A stretch of 64,000 nt of DNA from Halopenitus persicus. GTDB taxonomy: Archaea > Halobacteriota > Halobacteria > Halobacteriales > Haloferacaceae. Numbering within the stretch: position 1 is the stretch's first letter; each line of letters begins with the position of its first letter. The notes under the pieces were generated by a model. It was not told the origin of the DNA. It saw only the letters and a list, made by a program, of their open reading frames with translations, and did not search any database. The translations under genes and the position numbers were made by a program. The DNA is taken from assembly GCF_002355635.1 (NCBI RefSeq), contig NZ_AP017558.1, positions 620,001 to 684,000 on the forward strand, in the 5' to 3' direction. Positions 8,277 through 16,989 of the stretch are shown piece after piece.

Positions 8277-9143
8277 TCGACTTCGGATCGAATTCACTCG
8301 TCCGCGAACTCGCTCAAGCCGATCGGTGACGGCGCCGCCGAACGCCAGTACCGCGATCGAGGCGCCGACGCCGATCGCCGTCCAGCCGAGCAGACTCCCG
8401 ACCGCTGCGGCGGACGACACGAACCCGTCGTCCGGAGGGAGCGCGACCCCGATGACATGTTCAAAGACGAGCCCTCGGAACGCCCCGTTTGGCGGGATCG
8501 CGACGCGGGCCGGGAGCGATTCGACGCCGGCGCCACCCCCGAGCGAGCCCACCACCGCGAGATCGCCGCCCAGCACGCCGCCGACCAGAACGAGGGCGGC
8601 GAGCGCGAGCGCCCCCCGCCGACTGCTTGCAACCGCGCCAACGACCATCGACACCGACAGGTATGGCAAACCGAGCAGCACGACGAAGGCGAGGAACCGG
8701 ACGAAAAGCAGCGGCGAGTCGACGCCGGTGTGCGTGGCGTAGATGGTCGTGTCCGGGCTCGCGGTGAGCCAGACGTAGCCGCCGATCAGCGCGAACGGAA
8801 CCAGCATCCCGACGAACGCCACGACCCGGGCAGCGGCAACGCCACAGACGTAGTCGACCATCGAGACGGGGTACGTCCGGATCACCGCCAGCTCCTCGGC
8901 GTCGGTGAGCAACGCTCGATGGCCGAGCACCACCGCCATCGTGGGAACGAGCAGCTCGGTCGGGAGCAACAGGTCCACGATCGCGGGAACGAACCCCGTC
9001 TCATCACCCCCGCCGACCGCAAGTACCCCGACAAGCACGGCCAAAAGCCCGAGGGAGGCGATCCAGTAGCCTGGCGTTCGGCGGATCGTCGCGATCTCGC
9101 GTCGAAGGACTGCCCCGATACTTCGCAGATGCGATCCGGTCAT
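8274..9143 (-). CDS. nosY: NosY-like ABC-2 permease
   Basis: A 289-residue permease with six membrane helices after the short cytoplasmic start MTGSHLRSIGAVLRREIA. The 'EELAVIRTYPVS' segment after helix 2 is the coupling-type loop seen in NosY and related ABC-2 permeases. NosDFY together mature the CuZ centre of nitrous oxide reductase outside the cell. The gene overlaps the stop of the ATPase gene by ATGA, so NosF and NosY should be made together. Other ABC-2 exporters look similar; the call rests mainly on the operon. Confidence 0.75.
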   Translation of the reverse strand: MTGSHLRSIGAVLRREIATIRRTPGYWIASLGLLAVLVGVLAVGGGDETGFVPAIVDLLLPTELLVPTMAVVLGHRALLTDAEELAVIRTYPVSMVDYVCGVAAARVVAFVGMLVPFALIGGYVWLTASPDTTIYATHTGVDSPLLFVRFLAFVVLLGLPYLSVSMVVGAVASSRRGALALAALVLVGGVLGGDLAVVGSLGGGAGVESLPARVAIPPNGAFRGLVFEHVIGVALPPDDGFVSSAAAVGSLLGWTAIGVGASIAVLAFGGAVTDRLERVRGRVNSIRSR

Positions 9144-9964
9144 CGTTCGGACACCCCCGTGACGTGGATCGACTCCGCAGGATCCGTCGCTGGATCGGAA
9201 TCGGTGCCAGCTTCGTCTCCGACCGATCGATAGAGGCCGGCCGCGGTGTGCACGCCGGCATCTGCGTATACCTCCGGAAGCGGACCCGACGCCGCGACCG
9301 CTCCGTGCCGCAGACAGATCACGCGGTCCGCATACCGGTCCACCAGGTCGAGGTCGTGGGTACTCACCACGACCGCGGCATTTCGGTCGGTATTGGCGTT
9401 CGTGCTCGCGCTCGCGTTCACATTGGTGTTCGTGCTCGCGTTCACACCCGTGTCGGCGTACTGCCCTGCGAGCTCGAAAATCCGGTCACGCATACCGGGG
9501 TCCAGGCCGCTGGTCGGCTCGTCCAACACGAGGACGGGGGGATCGCCGATCGTTGCCTGTGCGATTCCCAGTAGTCGTCGCATCCCTCCGGAAAGGGCCT
9601 CGACCGGTCGGTCGGCTGCATCGGAGAGGCCGACACGCTCGAGATACCCGTCCGGCGTCTCGCCGAGGAGCCGTGCATAGAACGCGAGCGTTTCACGGGC
9701 GGTGAACGACTCCCGGAACGACGCTCGCTGTGGAAGGTATCCGATCGGGCGGGCGGCATCCGGTCCGTGATAGCGAACCGTTCCATCGGTCGGCGTGGTT
9801 TCACCGACAAGCGATCGGAGCAGGGTCGATTTGCCGGAGCCGTTCGGGCCGATAACGGCAGTCACGCCGGCACGGACGTCGAACGAGACGTCGGTCACGA
9901 CCGCCACGCCGCCGTACGTTCGCGTGACGTCGTCGACCCGTACGAGTGGTCGTTCGTCCGTCAC
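9140..9964 (-). CDS. nosF: NosF-like ABC transporter ATPase with a low-complexity insertion
   Basis: A 274-residue ABC ATPase. Walker A is 'GPNGSGKS' (about residue 42), the signature 'LSGGMRRLLG', Walker B 'VLVLDEPTSGLD', and the H-loop 'VVSTHDLDL'. It should power NosY in copper-site assembly. The GTG start overlaps the nosD stop (TAGTG), and the end overlaps nosY. Odd feature: between the D-loop region and the H-loop lies an Asn/Thr/Ala/Ser-rich insertion of about 20 residues, coded by a repeated DNA tract (about 9385-9450). Standard ABC ATPases have only a short turn there. Confidence 0.85.
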   Translation of the reverse strand: MTDERPLVRVDDVTRTYGGVAVVTDVSFDVRAGVTAVIGPNGSGKSTLLRSLVGETTPTDGTVRYHGPDAARPIGYLPQRASFRESFTARETLAFYARLLGETPDGYLERVGLSDAADRPVEALSGGMRRLLGIAQATIGDPPVLVLDEPTSGLDPGMRDRIFELAGQYADTGVNASTNTNVNASASTNANTDRNAAVVVSTHDLDLVDRYADRVICLRHGAVAASGPLPEVYADAGVHTAAGLYRSVGDEAGTDSDPATDPAESIHVTGVSER

Positions 9965-12138
9965 TACGGTACTCCCGTGGTAGCCATCGGTTGTGTCTCC
10001 ATGATCGGCTCCGTATCCATCCGTCGTGTTGTGGTCGAGTTGGCGTCGTTGCGTGAGGTGGCGTCGTTGCGTGAGGTGGCGTCGTTGCCTGACTCGTTCA
10101 GCAGGTCCTGCCGCCACGCTGCGTGGGTTGGGTCGCTCGAGTCGGTCGCTCGCGCGATCCGCTCGGGTGCGTGTGGCGTGCGTACCGGTGCCGGATCGAT
10201 CACGCTTCCGGTTCGGGCACCGGGGACCGACCCGCGGAGCTCGGCGAGCGCACGGACGGCCGGGGACTCCGCGAGCGTCGTCGCGGCGGGCTCACGGTGA
10301 AGTGCGGCGTCGACCGACGAACTCGGTCGATACGCGCGGTCGAACGTCGTGGGGGCCGTCCGGGCTGCCGTGTGGTCCGGATCGGTCATCCACGAGGACG
10401 GCGACTCGTACGCACCCGCCCAGTAGTTTCCGTGTTCGTCGTCCGCCCAGATCCGTAACGGGCCGGACCCTGCGGACGCGTGTCGGTCGTTCCTGACGAA
10501 GTCGTTGCGTGCGATCAGACTTGACGGGACAACGGTCGTCGACCGTGCACCCATCCCGTTGTCGGCGATCACGTTGTACTCGTAGACGGATTCACGGGCG
10601 CTCGTCGACAGTCCGAGTTCGTTGTCCACGAGCGTGTTGTACCCAACGTAACTCCGGATGCCGGACGGTTGGATCGCGGTCGGCGTGCGACGGACGTCGT
10701 TGCCCACGATCGCGTTCCCCTCGGGACGCGTCATGATCGTGATCCCGCCGAACTCCTGATCGCGGATCACGTTGTCGGCGAGCAGCGCGTCGCTGGTGTA
10801 CATCAGGTGGATCCCGTATCGGGAGCTCCGGAACGTGCTGTTCCGGATCACCGAGCCGTCGCCCCGGTGGAGGTAGATGCCGTCCCGACCGCCCGTGAAC
10901 GTGCTCCGGGCGACGACGATTCGGGAGTTCAACGCGGTGACGCCCATAAACCCGTGCTCCCAGCCGGCCGTGCCGGCCACGCGAACGTCCCGGATCACCG
11001 CGTCGGATCCCTTCCGAAGCAGGATGCCGCTGGCGTTGGTTTCGATCGTCGTGTTCGCGACCACGAGTCCCGGGGAGCCGTCGGCCACGATCCCGGCATC
11101 CCCGTAGCCGTATCCGGTCCGTATGAACTGGTCCCACTCCTCGTCGTCGCCGTCCTCGGTGCCCGGCGGCTGGCTGATCGCCTCGTCGTCGCGCGTCCTG
11201 TTCCCGGTGCCCGAGACTCGAACGCCGGTGATCGAGACGTTCGCCGAGCGCACGGTGATCACCGACCCGGTTCCGTTCCCGCGGATCCGAGCATCCCGAC
11301 CGGCAAGGGTGATCGGCTTCTCGATGGTTATCCGCTCCTCGTAGGTTCCTGCGGGAACGACGACCGTCGTGTTCGGCGGCGCGGCGTCGATCGCGGCTTG
11401 GATCGACCCCGCCCGCTGGAGGGTGTCCGCGCCGTGCTTCGTGTCCATCTCCCGGCCCACGACGACGGACGCCGGACGATCGGTCCGCTCGGTCGATCGG
11501 TCGATCCGCTCGGTCGCGTCGGTCCATCGGTGGGGAACCATCCCTCGAACGGTCGCCGCCGTGTCGACGTCGAACGACCGCCCGTGGAGCGCCGTCCACG
11601 TGAGGACCGTGCCGCCCTCGGCGGTCGCGAACGACTCGGCAGCAGTCCGATCGGCGAACGGAACGACCGTTTCCCCGGCGGCGGTTCGGGCACCGCTTCC
11701 GGCGACGTATACCGCCTCAGTGGCCGGCGTCCACGCCGGCGATCCGGCCGACGTCAAACGACCGCGGTCGTCGACCGTCGGCGCGGCGTCGTCGTACGTG
11801 TGCACGTACATCGCCGTCGGATACCCGAGTTGGCGGCGGGTCAATGGATCGTTGCTATCCGCCACCATCGTCTCGATGCCGGCATATCCGACGACGTACT
11901 GGAACTGGGAGTAGAAGACCTGCGCCTTCGGAACGTCCTGCTTGCCGGCCATCACCGCGTCCGTTTCCGCGGAGACGCCGAGTCCGACGGTCCGGTCGTA
12001 TGCGACCGGGTCGGGTGCTGCCGTTCCGACGTCGACGAGGAAGGCGGCCACGACGATACCCGTGATCGCCGCAACCGTGAACCAGACGAGACGGGAGCGG
12101 GTGCCCGAGCCGTCACCGTAGAGGTCGATCCGCGACAC
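9964..12138 (-). CDS. nosD: NosL-like domain fused to NosD beta-helix protein
   Basis: A 724-residue protein. After a membrane helix near the N-terminus (about residues 19-40), residues 55-190 resemble a NosL module: 'AQVFYSQFQYVVGYAGIE', 'QLGYPTAMYVHTYDD' and 'VVPFADRTAAESFATAEGG'. From about residue 260 to 600 comes the right-handed beta-helix of NosD ('SIQAAIDAAPPNTTVVVPAG', 'GIYLHRGDGSVIRNS', 'YGIHLMYTSDALLADN'). NosD works outside the cell on the copper centre of NosZ. The C-terminal 120 residues are Ser/Thr/Arg-rich and end in 'NDATSR' repeats. The GTG start fits a TATA box 26 bases upstream. The operon is nosDFY. Confidence 0.85.
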   Translation of the reverse strand: MSRIDLYGDGSGTRSRLVWFTVAAITGIVVAAFLVDVGTAAPDPVAYDRTVGLGVSAETDAVMAGKQDVPKAQVFYSQFQYVVGYAGIETMVADSNDPLTRRQLGYPTAMYVHTYDDAAPTVDDRGRLTSAGSPAWTPATEAVYVAGSGARTAAGETVVPFADRTAAESFATAEGGTVLTWTALHGRSFDVDTAATVRGMVPHRWTDATERIDRSTERTDRPASVVVGREMDTKHGADTLQRAGSIQAAIDAAPPNTTVVVPAGTYEERITIEKPITLAGRDARIRGNGTGSVITVRSANVSITGVRVSGTGNRTRDDEAISQPPGTEDGDDEEWDQFIRTGYGYGDAGIVADGSPGLVVANTTIETNASGILLRKGSDAVIRDVRVAGTAGWEHGFMGVTALNSRIVVARSTFTGGRDGIYLHRGDGSVIRNSTFRSSRYGIHLMYTSDALLADNVIRDQEFGGITIMTRPEGNAIVGNDVRRTPTAIQPSGIRSYVGYNTLVDNELGLSTSARESVYEYNVIADNGMGARSTTVVPSSLIARNDFVRNDRHASAGSGPLRIWADDEHGNYWAGAYESPSSWMTDPDHTAARTAPTTFDRAYRPSSSVDAALHREPAATTLAESPAVRALAELRGSVPGARTGSVIDPAPVRTPHAPERIARATDSSDPTHAAWRQDLLNESGNDATSRNDATSRNDANSTTTRRMDTEPIMETQPMATTGVP
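10045..10090. repeat. 18-base tandem repeat in the nosD tail
   Basis: GTCGTTGCGTGAGGTGGC occurs twice and begins a third time. On the minus strand it encodes 'NDATSR' repeats near the NosD C-terminus. It keeps the frame. Confidence 0.8.
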
Positions 12139-12158
12139 GTTCGGATCGACGACGCGTG

Positions 12159-12168
12159 CGAATATAGG
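12159..12168 (-). promoter_or_regulatory. TATA box of the nosDFY operon
   Basis: On the minus strand CCTATATTCG lies about 26 bases before GTG 12138. This is the spacing expected for a leaderless archaeal transcript and is the main reason for choosing that start over longer frames. Confidence 0.55.
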
Positions 12169-13069
12169 CCGTCTGGTACATGTCTCGAACGTCGGCCGTC
12201 CCGCCGAACCGGGCATCGAAGCCGGAAACAGCCTCGAAATCGGAAGCAGGCCATCGAAACCGGAGGCAGGCCATCGAACCTGCACTCGTGATCGGTTCCG
12301 GGACTGAAGGCGGACTCGCGAAAGACCGGCCGGACAGCAGCGCCGTGCAGCCACCGTGGTTGAACCTGGCGCCTTATAACAAATAAAAATAATAGACGGA
12401 AATATTATGATTCTGGATCCAATACGGCAGCCGATCGGATTCGGACGGCGGTCGAACGGGTACGGACGACAGTCGAGCGGATTCGGACGGCGGTCGAGCG
12501 GGTACGAATGGAGATCGATCGGAGGGGTCCCGTATCGCGGCCGAGGAGGTCGTGACCCGTGTCAGCGGACGTCAGTTCCGGCGGGACGTTATATGCCCTA
12601 AAACGACGAAATACGGCGATATCCCCCCGCCGACCACGTTCGACAAGTGTGACGGATTTATATAAGTGAAGGCGGATTCGACGTCGTCGATGTGGCGCGG
12701 AGCCGTGCCGATCCGAGTTCGTCGATCGGCACCGCAACCCCCGCGTCTGTATGAAACTGCCGAGCTTCTATGAATATAATATTTAGTATATAAATATAGA
12801 AAGATCATATAAACATCACCATCATCATCATCACCATCATACGATCGGAGATCGATCGGGACGCTCGTCTCCGGTTCGGGGACGCGTTCGGACGTCCACC
12901 CCGGCTCAGTTCGCTCGGCGGTCGCCGCGGACCGGGAGAAGGAATTTTATTACAACCATATACGTGTAATTTCTCTGGGGAGGAACGGCGCCGAATCACG
13001 CCTCGGGATAGGCCGCGCCGAGAGCGTCCCTCATTTCGGCTGTTGGGAAAACAGGGTTGAGAGCCGTCG
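12169..13069. other. Non-coding interval with repeats and AT-rich tract
   Basis: No convincing gene is seen in this 0.9 kb between nosD and the IclR gene. It holds imperfect repeats of a CCATCGAAACCGGAGGCAGG-like unit (about 12215-12290), a 21-base tandem repeat (12436-12519), an AT-rich stretch (12765-12815) and a CATCATCACC-type microsatellite (12816-12840). A frame of 64 codons across the 21-base repeat is explained by the repeat itself. Confidence 0.6.
12436..12519. repeat. Four copies of a 21-base tandem repeat
   Basis: Alternating units of CGGATTCGGACGGCGGTCGA- and CGGGTACGGACGACAGTCGA-type, 21 bases each, run head to tail. A fainter copy precedes them. The unit is a multiple of three, so all frames are periodic, but no start signal supports a gene. 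Confidence 0.8.
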
Positions 13070-13822
13070 TTACCCCTGCTCGTAGTCCTCGAGAGCCGCC
13101 TCGACGTCCGCGACCGTCGACCGGAGCCGTTCGGCGACGACCTCGTCATCGGGCAGCCGATACGGCGGTCCGGAGATGTCGAGCGTCCCGAACACGCTGC
13201 CGTCCGGCTCCTCGATCGCGATCGCCACGGCCCGCAGTCCCTCCAGTTCCTCCTGCTCGTTGACGGCATAGCCGCGCTCCCTGATCGCCTCGAGATCCTC
13301 GTGAAGGGCCTCCCGTTCGGTGATCGTGTTGTCGGTGTGGGCCGGCAACCCGTATCGATCGACGAACTCGTCGACTCGGGACTCGGGGAACTCCGCGAGC
13401 GTTGCTTTCCCACATGCCGAACTATGGAGGTCGAAGTACCGGCCGACCTGAAACCCCTCGTCGGAGGGCGTGGTCGTCTCGTCGAAGAGGATGATCATCC
13501 GGTCGTTCTCCTTGATCGCGAAGCTGACCTCCTCGCCGACCCGATTCGACAGGTTCCACGCCAGTTCCTTCACGATCTGGTAGCGTTCGTCGCGCCACCG
13601 CGCCCGCTCGCCGAGGTGGAAGAGCTTCATCCCGAGCTGGTAGGTGTCGCCCTCGCGGACCACGTACTCCATCTCTCGGAGGGTGTGAAGGTGAGTGTGA
13701 AGCGTGCTCACGGGAATCCCGGCGTGGTCGGCGATCTCCGACAGCGTCGCGCCCTCGAGGTCCCGGATCGCCTCGATCGTGAGGAGGGACGTTTTCGACG
13801 TCGTGCGCGATCTGTTTCCCAT
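13070..13822 (-). CDS. IclR-family transcriptional regulator
   Basis: A 250-residue regulator with the IclR layout: an N-terminal winged helix (about residues 12-70, 'ATLSEIADHAGIPVSTLHTHLHTL') and a C-terminal effector-binding domain (about 80-245) with 'DLHSSACGKATLAEFP' and 'GYAVNEQEELEGLRAVAIAI'. These motifs match the ligand pocket of IclR proteins. It is divergent from gcvT and probably controls the glycine cleavage operon and/or itself. A perfect 7-base inverted repeat overlaps its start codon. The effector might be glycine or a related metabolite, which is inference. Confidence 0.88.
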   Translation of the reverse strand: MGNRSRTTSKTSLLTIEAIRDLEGATLSEIADHAGIPVSTLHTHLHTLREMEYVVREGDTYQLGMKLFHLGERARWRDERYQIVKELAWNLSNRVGEEVSFAIKENDRMIILFDETTTPSDEGFQVGRYFDLHSSACGKATLAEFPESRVDEFVDRYGLPAHTDNTITEREALHEDLEAIRERGYAVNEQEELEGLRAVAIAIEEPDGSVFGTLDISGPPYRLPDDEVVAERLRSTVADVEAALEDYEQG

Positions 13823-13832
13823 ATTGGGAAAC
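13814..13832. promoter_or_regulatory. Perfect palindrome over the IclR start codon
   Basis: GTTTCCC-ATATT-GGGAAAC forms two 7-base arms around a 5-base centre. The start codon of the IclR gene lies within it. Such a site would let a dimeric regulator block its own leaderless transcript. No second copy was seen in front of gcvT. Confidence 0.5.
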
Positions 13833-13902
13833 TATGTGTGTATCAATATAAAAGTAGCCGCTCCCTCTCCTCGTTCGCTTCCGAACTCACGTCCCTCGCG
13901 GT

Positions 13903-13966
13903 TCGCCTCCGAGGGAGGTCACTTGCACGACCGGTCGCCTCCGAGGGAGGTCACTCGCACGACCGG
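13903..13966. repeat. Two 32-base tandem repeats upstream of gcvT
   Basis: A 32-base unit beginning TCGCCTCCGAGGGAGGTCAC and ending GCACGACCGG occurs twice with one change. A third, partial, diverged copy begins at 13967. It lies in the spacer between the IclR gene and gcvT. Confidence 0.8.
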
Positions 13967-14043
13967 TCGCGTCCGAAGATGGCCGCTCCCGAACGCGGTC
14001 GCTCACGCGAACGACGCCGAACACGCTCCGCAGCCACGGAAAC

Positions 14044-14053
14044 GCTTTTATAC
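14044..14053 (+). promoter_or_regulatory. TATA box of the gcv operon
   Basis: CTTTTATACG lies about 25 bases before GTG 14075. The distance supports a leaderless gcvT mRNA and this start. The same frame stays open far upstream but only as antisense of the IclR gene. Confidence 0.6.
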
Positions 14054-14074
14054 GGCCGATGCCGATTTTTACGC

Positions 14075-15214
14075 GTGTCGCTACGAACGCCACCACTCCA
14101 CCAGGTACATCGTGACGCCGGAGCGGAGTTCACCGACTTCGGCGGGTGGGAAATGCCCGTCTCGTACGCGGGGATCAGCACGGAACACGCCGCCGTCCGG
14201 GACGCCGTCGGGATCTTCGACGTCAGCCACATGGGCGAGGTCGAGGTCCGTGGCCCCGACGCGACGGCGGTCATGGACCACCTGACGACCAACGCCGTGA
14301 CGGACCTCGATCCGGGGGACGCACAGTACTCGTGTATCCTGAACGAGGACGGCGTCATCATCGACGACACGGTGATCTACAGGTACCCGGACGAGGACGA
14401 GGACGCGTACCTGTTCGTGCCCAACGCCGGCCACGGGACGCAGATGACCGACCGCTGGTCGACGCACGCCGCGTCGCTCGATGCGGACGTCACGATCGAG
14501 AACCGGACCGAGGACCTGGGACTCGTCGCGATCCAGGGACCCGACGCGATCGGGACCGTCGACGCGCACGCGCGCGACTCGATCGCCGACGTCGGTCGCT
14601 TCTCGATGATCCGGACGACGATCGGCGACGTCGAGTGTCTGGTCGCCCGGACGGGATACACCGGCGAGGACGGCGTCGAGGTCTTCTTCGACGCGGACCG
14701 CTCGCAGGAGCTGTGGGGGACGTTCGACGACGTCCAGCCCTGCGGGCTCGGCGCGCGGGACACGCTCAGGCTGGAGGCCGGTCTCCTGCTGTCCGGGCAG
14801 GACTTCGATCCCGAGACCGAGCCCAGAACGCCCCTCGAGGCCAAGCTCGGGTTCGTCGTGGACGACTCGAAGGACGACTTCGTCGGCAAGGACGCGCTGG
14901 ATGGCCAGGCGGAGACGGGGCCCGAGGAGCTCATCGTCGGGTTCCACCTGAACGGGCGTGGAGTGCCGCGGAACGGCTACGAACTGTATCGCGACGACGA
15001 CCACGTCGGCCACGTCACGAGCGGGACGATGAGTCCGACGCTCTCGGAGCCGATCGCGCTCGGCTACGTGGACGCCGACCACGCGTCGACCGGCACCGAG
15101 ATCGCGGTCGAGGTCCGCGGCCGGAGGATCCCGGCGACGATCGTCGGCCAACGGTTCCTGGACTCGCTGGGCGGCGAGGACGGGAGCGAGGGAGACGACG
15201 GGACTGGCGACTAA
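14075..15214 (+). CDS. gcvT: Glycine cleavage T protein (aminomethyltransferase)
   Basis: A 379-residue protein. It takes the aminomethyl group from lipoylated GcvH, passes its one-carbon unit to the folate-type carrier and releases ammonia. Family motifs include 'FGGWEMPVSYAGISTEH' (about residue 22), 'GIFDVSHMGEVEVRG', 'LGLVAIQGPDA', 'RTGYTGEDGVEVFF' and 'CGLGARDTLRLEAG'. The length is normal for GcvT. The GTG start is leaderless, 25 bases after a TATA box. It is the first gene of gcvT-gcvH-gcvPA-gcvPB, with the next start two bases after its stop. Confidence 0.95.
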   Translation: MSLRTPPLHQVHRDAGAEFTDFGGWEMPVSYAGISTEHAAVRDAVGIFDVSHMGEVEVRGPDATAVMDHLTTNAVTDLDPGDAQYSCILNEDGVIIDDTVIYRYPDEDEDAYLFVPNAGHGTQMTDRWSTHAASLDADVTIENRTEDLGLVAIQGPDAIGTVDAHARDSIADVGRFSMIRTTIGDVECLVARTGYTGEDGVEVFFDADRSQELWGTFDDVQPCGLGARDTLRLEAGLLLSGQDFDPETEPRTPLEAKLGFVVDDSKDDFVGKDALDGQAETGPEELIVGFHLNGRGVPRNGYELYRDDDHVGHVTSGTMSPTLSEPIALGYVDADHASTGTEIAVEVRGRRIPATIVGQRFLDSLGGEDGSEGDDGTGD

Positions 15215-15216
15215 CC

Positions 15217-15597
15217 ATGGACTACGAGATACCAACCGATCGGCGGTACGCGGAATCGCACGAATGGGTACTGGCCACCGACGAGGAGGGCGTCCTCCGG
15301 GTCGGCATCACCGACTTCGCACAGGACGAGCTCGGCGACATCGTCTTCGCGGAGCTCCCGCGGGAGGACGAGACGTTCGACCGGGGCGACCAGTTCGCGG
15401 TCGTCGAGTCGATCAAGGCCGTCTCGGACATCTACCTCCCGGTGTCGGGGACGATCGAGGCAGTCAACGACGCGATCACCGACCGGCCGGAACTGATAAA
15501 CGAGGACCCGCACGGGGAGGGCTGGCTCGTCGAGATCCGCACGGACGAGGACGTCGACCACCTCCTCACGGCCGACGAATACGAGGACCAGATCTGA
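15217..15597 (+). CDS. gcvH: Glycine cleavage H protein, first copy
   Basis: A 126-residue lipoyl carrier. The lipoylation site is the lysine in '[12 protein letters not shown]' (about residue 63). Conserved flanks 'SHEWV', '[15 protein letters not shown]' and 'INEDPHGEGWLVEI' are all present. It shuttles the aminomethyl group between the P, T and L proteins. The start lies just after gcvT and the stop is three bases before gcvPA, so it is in the operon. A second gcvH lies at 51666-52043. Confidence 0.95.
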   Translation: MDYEIPTDRRYAESHEWVLATDEEGVLRVGITDFAQDELGDIVFAELPREDETFDRGDQFAVVESIKAVSDIYLPVSGTIEAVNDAITDRPELINEDPHGEGWLVEIRTDEDVDHLLTADEYEDQI

Positions 15598-15600
15598 ACC

Positions 15601-16989
15601 ATGAACCAGACACCAACGACGCGTGACCCGGGCCTCTCGTTCGACGAGCAGGACGAGGCGCAGGTCGAATCGGGAAGTCCGTTCACGCCTCACGACGCCG
15701 ACGACGTGGCGGAGATGCTGGCCGCCATCGGGGCGGACGACGTCGAGGAACTGTTCGACGTTCCGGATCCGGTTCGATACGACGGAACGTTCGGGATCGA
15801 CGGGCAGTCGGAACGCGCGGTGCGACGCCGCCTCGATCGGACGCTGAACGCCAACGCGGACGTCGCCGAGTTCCTCGGCCGCGGGCACTACTCCCATTAC
15901 GTCCCGTCGGTCGTCGACTCCCTGTCGCTTCGGTCGGAGTTCATCACGTCGTACACGCAGTACCAGCCGGAGGTCTCGCAGGGGTTCCTCCAGGTCCTGT
16001 TCGAGTTCCAGTCGCTCGTGGCGGAGCTCACCGGGATGGACGTCGCGAACTGCTCGATGTACGACGCCGCGACGGCCCTCGGAGAGGCGGCCACCCTCGC
16101 GGACCGGGTTCGCGCCGCGGACGGGTCGACGATCCTGGTCCCCGACTACCTCCGGGCGGAACGACGGGCGGTGCTCGAAAACTACGCCGATGGCCCCGGG
16201 CTCTCGATCCGGGAGTTCCCGACCGAGAACGGAATGGTCGACCCCGACGCGCTGGAGTCGAGCCTCGAGGAGGACGTCCTCCTCGTCTACGTCGAGACCC
16301 CGACCACCGACGGCGTCATCGAGGAGCACCTCGGGGCGGTCGGGGACCTGCTCGCCGACCGGGAGACCCTGTTCTGTCTCGGATCGGACCTCCTGGCGTT
16401 GTCCCTGCTCCAGAACCCGGCCGACGTCGGCGCCGACGTCGTCGTCGGGAACGCCGGCGTGCTCGGGCTCCCGAACGCCTACGGGATGGGCATCGGGCTG
16501 TTCGCCTGTCGCGAGGAGTTCCTGCGCCAGGTGCCCGGCCGGCTGGTTGGCGCCAGCGAGGACGCCGACGGCGACCGGACCTACACGCTCACGCTGCAGA
16601 CGCGTGAACAGCACATCCGCCGCGAGCGGGCGACGTCGAACATCTGTAGCAACCAGGCGTGGGTGGCGCTGCGGACCGCGATCCACGCGGCGTATCTGGG
16701 TCCGGCGGGCCTCACCGCGCTCGCCGACCGGTGTACCCGCCTGCCGGCCCAGCTCGCAGCCGCGCTCGACGAGATCCCGGGCGTCTCGGCGCCGGCGAAC
16801 GACGCCTACCACTTCCGGGAATTCACGGCCGAAATCGAGGGCGACGCCGAGGCGGTGGTCTCGGAGCTCGCCGACCGCGGGTTCGCGGTCCACCAGCGCG
16901 GCGACGACGCGATACAGGTCTGCATCACGGAGGCGAACGAGGAGCACGCCGAGGCGCTCCTCGAGAACGTACGGGAGGTGATGGCGTAA
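15601..16989 (+). CDS. gcvPA: Glycine dehydrogenase (decarboxylating) subunit 1
   Basis: A 462-residue protein matching the N-terminal half of the split P protein found in archaea and some bacteria. Blocks include '[16 protein letters not shown]', '[20 protein letters not shown]' (a P-protein hallmark), '[18 protein letters not shown]' and '[13 protein letters not shown]'. It pairs with subunit 2 to decarboxylate glycine. The N-terminus is about 20 residues longer than usual and acidic. Its stop overlaps the gcvPB start (TAATG). Confidence 0.93.
   Translation: MNQTPTTRDPGLSFDEQDEAQVESGSPFTPHDADDVAEMLAAIGADDVEELFDVPDPVRYDGTFGIDGQSERAVRRRLDRTLNANADVAEFLGRGHYSHYVPSVVDSLSLRSEFITSYTQYQPEVSQGFLQVLFEFQSLVAELTGMDVANCSMYDAATALGEAATLADRVRAADGSTILVPDYLRAERRAVLENYADGPGLSIREFPTENGMVDPDALESSLEEDVLLVYVETPTTDGVIEEHLGAVGDLLADRETLFCLGSDLLALSLLQNPADVGADVVVGNAGVLGLPNAYGMGIGLFACREEFLRQVPGRLVGASEDADGDRTYTLTLQTREQHIRRERATSNICSNQAWVALRTAIHAAYLGPAGLTALADRCTRLPAQLAAALDEIPGVSAPANDAYHFREFTAEIEGDAEAVVSELADRGFAVHQRGDDAIQVCITEANEEHAEALLENVREVMA

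Noticed and set aside
12407-12601. Small Gly/Arg/Ser repeat protein (64 codons)
   Set aside because: The frame is a by-product of the 21-base tandem repeat. All three frames are periodic and open, and there is no start signal of note.
13301-14074. N-terminal extension of GcvT
   Set aside because: The open frame continues upstream only as antisense of the IclR gene. The TATA box at 14044 and the normal GcvT length favour GTG 14075.
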